Assembly (NCBI RefSeq): GCF_021107415.1
Contig: NZ_JAIOSW010000144.1
Location: 1-5,884, forward strand
Reading direction: 5' to 3'
Length of the DNA stretch: 5,884 nt
DNA from: Desulfobacula sp.
GTDB taxonomy: Bacteria; Desulfobacterota; Desulfobacteria; Desulfobacterales; Desulfobacteraceae
Positions within the stretch are counted from its first letter, which is position 1. Every line of letters begins with the position of its first letter. The notes beneath the pieces were generated by a model, which saw only the letters and a program-made list of their open reading frames with translations, searched no databases and was not told the origin of the DNA. A program made the translations under genes and the position numbers. This document shows positions 1 to 5,400 of the stretch, one piece after another.

Positions 1-692
1 TCCGGCCGCAAGCCGACCACTTCAAGCGAGTTGACCCGTACCAGAGAGGCACCTCCCTCGAAAACACGAGCATATATACCGGCTTCAATCAACAGCCCCA
101 CCTCGTTCCAATCCAAGCCGCCCACCTGTTGAAAATCCTTTCCCGGTTCCGCAACCCAACCCGAAAAATGATTACCCTTACGCCTCAGCATCAGTTCTAC
201 GCTGCCGGCGGGAATACTCAGCACTTTTTCTCCCAAACCCGTGCCCCCTTGATCAAGCAGCTCCATGACCACAAAAGGGACTCCATCTACAATACGTTGT
301 TCAAGATTGATCGTTCCCGTGGAAAACGAAAAACATACCCCGGAGGTTGTCGACAACAGCTCATCGTTCACATGCAACTGTGCAATAATATGGCCGTCAC
401 CCTGAAGTGCCCGCCGTAAACACGCCTCGTGTCCCTTTTGGGGAGCCATCACCATTCCCTGGTCGTACATCCACATTCCCTTCTGTTTCCAGCCCCTGGG
501 AGTGGAGGACAGACGTGTTACATTGATTTCTTCTTTTTGGAGTTGCGCCACGCTGGTTTGCGGCCAACCCCCAAAAAGCATGGACAGCACTACGACATTG
601 ATCACAAAACAGACGGCTCCTTTAGTTGGCAGACGTATCCTATCCCGAATTTTCTCCATCAATATCCGTGCGCTAAAAGTTCGCCGGGTCAT
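1..692 (-). CDS. Secreted protein of unknown function, paralogue of the 1214-2167 product (3' end outside window)
   Basis: The frame is open for 230 codons from the ATG at 692 and leaves the window at its left edge, so the C-terminus is missing. I recognise no family. A hydrophobic segment at about residues 25-42 followed by SVA (47-49) and Q50 looks like a Sec signal peptide with a long N-region, so the mature protein is probably periplasmic or extracellular. The mature part matches the 317-aa product in register: GWKQKGMW (67-74), GDGHIIA (98-104), GEKVLSIP (154-161), WVAEP (179-183), then KDF, GL, W and SLEV. About half of some 170 aligned positions are identical. By analogy the missing part should hold a linker and a small beta domain. 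The start overlaps the upstream lipoprotein stop as ATGA, which suggests translational coupling. An in-frame ATG at 659 (codon 12) would give a more ordinary signal peptide but has no clear Shine-Dalgarno. The coding call is firm; the function is unknown. Confidence 0.85.
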   Translation of the reverse strand, partial: MTRRTFSARILMEKIRDRIRLPTKGAVCFVINVVVLSMLFGGWPQTSVAQLQKEEINVTRLSSTPRGWKQKGMWMYDQGMVMAPQKGHEACLRRALQGDGHIIAQLHVNDELLSTTSGVCFSFSTGTINLEQRIVDGVPFVVMELLDQGGTGLGEKVLSIPAGSVELMLRRKGNHFSGWVAEPGKDFQQVGGLDWNEVGLLIEAGIYARVFEGGASLVRVNSLEVVGLRP

Positions 693-1156
693 CTTTTCGT
701 CCGCGTCGAAATAAGAACTTCAAGCGCCGTAATAATCCGTGTGGCCTCGGCAGGAGGAACCTCGCTTCCGACTGGAACGATATAAAGCGCATTTACATTG
801 GGAAGACTCAAGCCGATCTGGTACGTTCCGTCCGGCCATGGACCGTTTGCCCACATACTCAACTCCGAATAGGGAGCCAGGGATCCTTTTCCGAAAACAG
901 TGGGGTGGTATACACCCTTTTCAGTAAATGTACAGCAGGATTTACCCCAGACCGGAAGCCAATTGACAGTATTCAGGTATTCAATTGCAACCTCCTTCGG
1001 CATTAAATTTACAGTGTCTTGATCCCAGGTCACCGGAACCCGCGGTGTACTTGCGCAACCCAATGAAAGCACTAGCAACATGGCAAAAAACACCAGAGCA
1101 ATGCGCATCTTGTCGGTATAAAAAGCTGAGACACTCCAGGTTATCACCTGTTTCAT
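689..1156 (-). CDS. Probable lipoprotein of unknown function, 155 aa
   Basis: A small exported protein with no family that I recognise. A hydrophobic stretch (residues 19-33) ends in L-S-L-G-C34, which resembles a lipobox. The fit is imperfect, because Ser31 sits at -3 where Leu is usual. Ala at +2 would allow sorting to the outer membrane. If C34 is lipidated, the mature protein has about 122 residues. Visible features are a WLPVWGKSCCTF segment with adjacent cysteines 74-75, a YSEL (96-99), a strand-rich middle around YQIGL (112-116) and LYIVPVGS (124-131), and a C-terminal helix AEATRIITALEVL (136-148). Several strands capped by one helix could suggest a PH-like fold, but that is speculation. 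A strong Shine-Dalgarno supports the start at 1156. Starting at Met17 (1108) would give a classic short lipoprotein signal peptide but lacks a good ribosome site. The gene lies 57 bp behind the 317-aa gene and overlaps the next gene by four bases. It separates two paralogues, so the three products may act together at the cell envelope. Confidence 0.8.
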   Translation of the reverse strand: MKQVITWSVSAFYTDKMRIALVFFAMLLVLSLGCASTPRVPVTWDQDTVNLMPKEVAIEYLNTVNWLPVWGKSCCTFTEKGVYHPTVFGKGSLAPYSELSMWANGPWPDGTYQIGLSLPNVNALYIVPVGSEVPPAEATRIITALEVLISTRTKR

Positions 1157-1169
1157 TACCTCCTCCTTT
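1157..1169 (-). promoter_or_regulatory. Strong ribosome binding site of the lipoprotein gene
   Basis: On the minus strand AAGGAGG (1168-1162) lies five bases before the ATG at 1156, and a second GGAGG follows within the same run. This is near-consensus and decides the start in favour of Met1 over Met17. It implies efficient independent initiation of this second gene of the operon. Confidence 0.8.
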
Positions 1170-1182
1170 GTAACTAATCACG

Positions 1183-1210
1183 GGGTATCAGTACCCTAAG
1201 TGACCGTCAC
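1183..1210. repeat. Two short inverted repeats in the 57-bp gene spacer
   Basis: GGGTA (1183-1187) and TACCC (1192-1196) can form a 5-bp stem with a 4-base loop. GTGAC-C-GTCAC (1200-1210) is an 11-base palindrome with one central base. They lie between the stop of the 317-aa gene and the ribosome site of the lipoprotein gene. No U-tract follows, so this is not an intrinsic terminator. They may be a weak processing or operator site, or chance. Confidence 0.3.
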
Positions 1211-1213
1211 CCC

Positions 1214-2167
1214 TTATTTCCGCAGGACAGTCATGCCCGGCTGCAAAACCGAAATAGCGCCATGGGGAATAATCGAAGCTTTCAGCCCGGCAATACGCTT
1301 AACTTCCAGGATCATGGGATAACCGTTCGGCTGGATAATAAATAATTGATTCCCCGGGGCCACCGAACCCGATTGTTTGAGGTGAAGCACAACATACCCC
1401 CACTCGGTATTAACAGAGACGATCTCTCCCACAACCTTTGATCCGGGCGGCGGGGGAGGCGGCCCGGCCTTTTTTTTGACAATCATTTCAGAACTTTTTC
1501 CCGGGGAAGTCGAATACTCAGTTGAAAGAGCTTTGCGGCTGATGGTGAGCGCTTCCGGTCTTGCACCGCCCACCTCGAGTGAAAAAACACTAAGTGGAGA
1601 AACCGCACCCCTGGAGACCCTGCCATAGACTCCTGCCTGGATTACCTGTTCCACGCCGCCCCAGTTCAAACCCGCCACCTGTCGAAAATCTTTTTTTGGC
1701 TCAGCAACCCAGCTTGAAAAATTATCTCCCTCGCGCTGCAGCATAAATTCCAAATCACCGTCCGGGATACTCAACACCTTCTCGCCCATCATTTTACCAT
1801 TTTGTTCAAGCACCATGACTGCAAAAATGTTGTCATTAATGATACGCCTCTCAATGCTGATTCTACCATCTGGAAACCTAAAAGTAATACCAGGAATCGC
1901 CGGGTTCCCTTCAGTGATCCTGAAACCGGCGATGATATGACCATCCCCCATGAGATCCCGCTGTAGAAGGGTGGCCCGTCCTTTCTGCGGCCTCATGATC
2001 AGCTGTTTATCAAAACCCCACATGCCCTTTTGTTTCCACCCGGTGGGTGTTGCCGTAAGGTTTGCAATATCAATTTTATCTTTTGGGATCTGGGTGTTGC
2101 CCGCCAATGCCCACCCGCCGGGAAGTAATAAAAAAATGGAGAATAGCAGAGTGATAAATTTATTCAT
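1214..2167 (-). CDS. Secreted two-domain protein of unknown function, first gene behind a riboswitch-like leader, 317 aa
   Basis: The N-terminus is a textbook Sec signal peptide: K3, a hydrophobic core at residues 4-15, and A20-L-A22 as the likely cleavage site, giving a periplasmic or exported protein. Residues about 30-205 form a strand-rich domain (GWKQKGMW 43-50, GDGHIIA 74-80, GEKVLSIP 128-135, WVAEP 153-157, SLEV 196-199). Its pattern recalls lectin/LamG-like jelly rolls, but I cannot assign a family. A Ser/Thr/Lys-rich linker ends in six prolines (236-241). The last 75 residues (VVGEIVSV... to ...LQPGMTVLRK) look like a small beta-barrel, somewhat like the C-terminal domain of FlgT-type envelope proteins; this is an inference. 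The start at 2167 has AGGAGAG six bases upstream. A close paralogue lies two genes downstream. Regulation is probably through the GEMM-I-like leader at 2183-2266. The coding call is secure; the function is unknown. Confidence 0.9.
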   Translation of the reverse strand: MNKFITLLFSIFLLLPGGWALAGNTQIPKDKIDIANLTATPTGWKQKGMWGFDKQLIMRPQKGRATLLQRDLMGDGHIIAGFRITEGNPAIPGITFRFPDGRISIERRIINDNIFAVMVLEQNGKMMGEKVLSIPDGDLEFMLQREGDNFSSWVAEPKKDFRQVAGLNWGGVEQVIQAGVYGRVSRGAVSPLSVFSLEVGGARPEALTISRKALSTEYSTSPGKSSEMIVKKKAGPPPPPPGSKVVGEIVSVNTEWGYVVLHLKQSGSVAPGNQLFIIQPNGYPMILEVKRIAGLKASIIPHGAISVLQPGMTVLRK

Positions 2168-2171
2168 TCAT

Positions 2172-2178
2172 CTCTCCT
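2172..2178 (-). promoter_or_regulatory. Ribosome binding site of the 317-aa gene, possible riboswitch target
   Basis: AGGAGAG on the minus strand, with GGAG six bases before the ATG at 2167. The overlapping ACAGG (2180-2176) is perfectly complementary to CCUGU (2249-2245) in the main stem of the upstream leader. This allows a simple competition between aptamer folding and ribosome access. The site itself is clear; the regulatory pairing is inferred. Confidence 0.7.
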
Positions 2179-2182
2179 GTAA

Positions 2183-2266
2183 ATAAAAAACCGAGTTATT
2201 CAAGCTGTCATACATGACCCGTGGTTTTCCGTCCCTGCTTCTCAACAGGTTTGGCTTTGTCTTTAT
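2183..2266 (-). promoter_or_regulatory. Candidate GEMM-I (cyclic-di-GMP class I) riboswitch
   Basis: The minus-strand leader matches the GEMM-I core layout. AAACC (2252-2248) opens a 6-bp stem, CCUGUU with AGCAGG, closed by a GAGA (GNRA) tetraloop at 2243-2240. GGGAC (2235-2231), an A-rich stretch and then CCACGGGUC follow, as in the known GGGACGCAAAGCCACGG pattern. The pair before AAACC that is usually GC/GC is CC/GG here (2254-2253 with 2230-2229), a compensatory change that keeps pairing. The base equivalent to ligand-contacting G20 of the Vibrio Vc2 aptamer is G2255, which favours c-di-GMP over cAMP-GMP. The outer sequences AUAAAGA (2266-2260) and UUUUUAU (2189-2183) can close the aptamer. 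Weak points: the second hairpin (GUC...GAC) is short, and the 3' part (AGCUUGAAUAACUCGG) departs from the usual GGUUxCCG. It is well placed, just after a promoter and just before the Shine-Dalgarno of the operon. Confidence 0.62.
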
Positions 2267-2280
2267 AAACTATTATTTAT

Positions 2281-2309
2281 CATTTAAGAAATAAAAATGG
2301 GTTTGTCAA
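2281..2309 (-). promoter_or_regulatory. Candidate sigma-70 promoter of the secreted-protein operon
   Basis: A perfect -35 TTGACA lies at 2309-2304 on the minus strand. The -10 is TTAAAT (2287-2282, 16-base spacer, four of six consensus bases) or TAAATG (17-base spacer). Transcription would begin near 2275, about ten bases before the riboswitch candidate. That spacing supports both calls. The -10 is mediocre, so the exact start is uncertain. Confidence 0.45.
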
Positions 2310-2337
2310 TTGGATAAGGATATTTATTTTATCCATC

Positions 2338-2384
2338 AGGATTCCCAATTTTAACTTACCCAAAAAGTTAAAATTGGGAATCCT
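2338..2384. repeat. Perfect 20-bp inverted repeat with 7-base loop
   Basis: The arms at 2338-2357 and 2365-2384 are exact reverse complements (outer end AGGATTCCC, inner end TTAACTT) around the loop 2358-2364. This is a long perfect stem between the synthase gene and the next promoter. No U-run follows on either strand, so it is not a canonical intrinsic terminator. It may be an mRNA 3'-end stabiliser, a dispersed palindromic repeat or a protein binding site. Confidence 0.8.
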
Positions 2385-2391
2385 CAATCGC

Positions 2392-2420
2392 ATTAACCAT
2401 TTCAGGCAGAAATGGTTAAT
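2392..2420 (-). terminator. 12-bp hairpin three bases after the synthase stop codon
   Basis: The arms ATTAACCATTTC (2392-2403) and GAAATGGTTAAT (2409-2420) are perfect complements around a 5-base loop. In the synthase transcript the stem starts three bases after the UAA at 2426-2424. The stem is AT-rich and is followed by GCGAUUG, not a U-tract, so intrinsic termination is doubtful. With the 20-bp stem seven bases further on it makes a tandem hairpin 3' end. The structure is certain; a terminator or RNA-protection role is inferred. Confidence 0.4.
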
Positions 2421-2423
2421 ATA

Positions 2424-5400
2424 TTATCTGACCTTTGAACCTTCCTTTTCATTGGAAAAAGAAAATTCAACTCTATCAATTATTCTGTCTTCAGGATCAA
2501 GGCGGTAGAGTTTTACCATTTCAAAACTATCTACCTCAATAAAAAGATTACCATTTTTGTCAACCAGTTTCAGGTTGTAGGTATTGGTTTCTTCACCTGT
2601 GTCCATCTTTCGGGTGATACAAAAATATTCCTTATTTTTTTCAACAATCTTATAAAATTTCAAAGAGTTGATTTTATAAGGCAAGACTATTCTTGAGGTT
2701 GTAAAGAATTCTAGAAGGCCGCCGGTCTGAAACATAGCATCAACCAGGATGGGAGCTGCCACAAAGTTGGGATCTTTTATCCCTTTAAAAAACTCTTTTC
2801 GGCTACTATCCTCCACTGTTGTGACCAATGTTTTACCGTCAAATGAATTAATATCCGTGATGGTGGCGAAAAGGCCAAACATGAACAGCCGTTTGGGATT
2901 ATACACCAGGGTGTCAATGTCACCTTCCCAGGAAACCGGATTAAATTGGGGCAGTTTGATCTTCTTTACCTTTAAGGGTTTTTCAGCAAACCTGTATTTA
3001 CCTTCATAATGAAGTTTGGGATCACCCATGACAATTCCCTTGGGATTCTTGAACCGGGAGGTGATCCTGCAGTCAAATAAACCTTCTCCCGCAGCGTCTC
3101 CTGAAATCAAAAGCTCCTTTGGACGTCCCTTTAAAAGTTTGATCCCGTAGGGAATCTGAAAGTCCGTCAATTCAACAAAATGTACTTTATCTTCAGACAG
3201 GGATCTTGCCACTTCAGCCATGGTTTCAATCCCGGTGGAACCAAGAAAAAGCGGCACATCGTCCATGGTATGGTCATGGAGGAACACATCTCTTTCAATA
3301 TCCAGCACCCTTGAATAGATAGTTCCAGTTTTAGTTTTTTCCATCGGAATATCCAGAAACGGGAATTGAGCATTATTCGGATCGCCCAGAAGACCGTCCC
3401 TGTCAAAGGAATAATCAAGGCCGGAAAACACCATTTCAGACTCTGTCTTATCTAGAAGGTCTGCCATAAAAAACTTGACGCCCTGTTCCATGGGAAGGAA
3501 TTGGATGCCTCTTTCTTCAAGCACCTTTTTCACCGTTGGATTGGTTGCCATGCCGACACCACCCCAGGCTGTCCACGCATAGACCTTATAGGTTCTGTCG
3601 GGATGAAGCTGCTTTTCGTGAAACAATGTTTTCCCAAGAAAATCATTGGCAGATGTATAATCCACCTGACCTTCGTTCCCAAAACGGGCTGTTACGGATG
3701 AAAAAGTAAAAAAGTATTTATACTCTCTTTCTTTAAAGGCCTGCAGAAGGTTTCGCATGCCTTTGACTTTGACATCCACCACCAGTTCAAAGGACCAGAG
3801 TTCTTTTTTGGGGATAAACTGGCTCATCTCCATGCCGGCGGCATGAAAAACACCATCAATTTTGTCATACTTGTCAACGGCTGCCTTTACGGCATTAAAA
3901 TCAGTTACATCCACACAATTATACTCAACACTGACACCCAGCGACTGAAGATACTCAATATTTTCAAGTGACTGTCGAACCCGCATCAGACGATCAAGGG
4001 CACGTTTTATTTCAATGGGTTTCACCCCGGGCATATCGTCTCTGAGCAACCCCATGAGATCAGCCTGGGTGGATACTTTATCCAGAAATTTTGAATCAAT
4101 GCTGTAAATGTCATTGATATCCAGGATAATCAGGTTGACCTTATACTTTTCAACCACCTTTTTTATGATTTCATAGGTAATACCGCCGGCTCCGCCTGTA
4201 ACCAGCATGGTATCATTGTTTGAAATAATCTGTTGTGTCCTGTCTGCAATGGAAGGTTTCATGGTCAGGACGTATCGCTTCTTATTCTTATATCCCACCT
4301 CTACCCTTGTATCGTCGCAAAGCAGCTCATTTAAGAATAAATCTGCAATCCTTCCTATGCTTTTCTTTAGCTGTTTATAAGAAAAGTCCACCACCTTGAC
4401 CCTGGTATCCGGCATCTCCTTATTCACGGTTTTCAAAAGGCCTGCAAGGCCTGCAAACATGGGATGAATATCACCGCAGTCTTCCATATACGGAAATACA
4501 ACCGAATCAAAGGTAATGGTTCCAATGACATTGTCTTTCTGATCAAGGGTTTCAAAAAGATGCTTAATCATGACAAAAAAGGATTTGATGGTCGTGTTGA
4601 GAGATTCGTTTGAATCATCTTTTGGGTCTTTTCGATCAAAATAGTAATCCAGGGGTGCCAGATGAATAAACCCGTTTACCTCAGGATAGGCTTCTTTAAA
4701 TTCTTCCACCCTCTTTTCCGTGGCCTTGACATCGGTCAGGTCAAACTTAAAATCAGCACCTTTACTGCCAATGGTAATGACTTCACCCTTTTTCTCTTTT
4801 ATCTTTTCAATAATCTTTTTGGCGAACCCGTGGCTGTCAAGGGAAACAATAATTTTTTTACCTCTAAAATCCTTTTTGGAAGATTCCGGGATCTTTGATT
4901 TCTTAGCTCTCACAATCAACCGCTTAATGGGTGATGCAGTATCAGGGAATTCATCTTCGTTATTTAAAGGGATAGTGAAGTCGGTTGCCTGTAAAACTTT
5001 ATTGCTTTTCACGGAAAGTGCCGGTTCCATTTGGGTTTGAGGTGCCTGCACTGCGTCTGCCCTGGTCTTAATATAGTCTGACAGTTTGGCAATGGTATTC
5101 AGATCCCGGAGTTTTAAATCATCCGGAACCGGGAAACCAAAATGGGAAGCGATCTTGGCAAAAATTTCAACCTGTTTCACTGTATCAATCCCAAGGTCTG
5201 CCTCAAGATCCAGATCATCTTCCAGCATATCTGCCGTGTATCCGGTCTGGACAGCAATCACCTCTTTAACTACAATCGCTGCATCCTCACTTTGTGCCTG
5301 CACATCAACCGCCACAGGAACCGCTTCCGGGGCATTTTCCTGTTTTTCAATTTCAACAGTGCCCCCTGCTCTGGACTGGATATACTCAGACAGTTTGGCA

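Noticed and set aside
129..785. Overlapping plus-strand open frames (129-419, 429-785, 502-714)
   Set aside because: They lie antisense to a minus-strand gene with clear homology to the 317-aa protein. Their translations show no domain, signal or good ribosome site.
981..1181. Minus-strand 66-aa frame overlapping the lipoprotein gene
   Set aside because: It is an out-of-frame shadow of the lipoprotein gene, which has the strong ribosome site and a signal peptide.
2160..2171. ATG-AAT-GAA-TAA mini-frame overlapping the 317-aa start
   Set aside because: Its ATG is only two bases after GGAG, too close for normal initiation. The ATG at 2167 has ideal spacing and leads into a signal peptide.
2183..2192. 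U-run (UUUUUU) after CUCGG as an intrinsic terminator of the leader
   Set aside because: No GC-rich stem directly precedes it; only the weak AAAACC/GGUUUU pairing is available. It fits better as the 3' closing strand of the aptamer.
2338..2384. Inverted repeat as insertion-sequence ends or a MITE
   Set aside because: There is no transposase, no target-site duplication, and only a 7-base loop. A single hairpin explains it, although a dispersed repeat cannot be excluded without a genome search.
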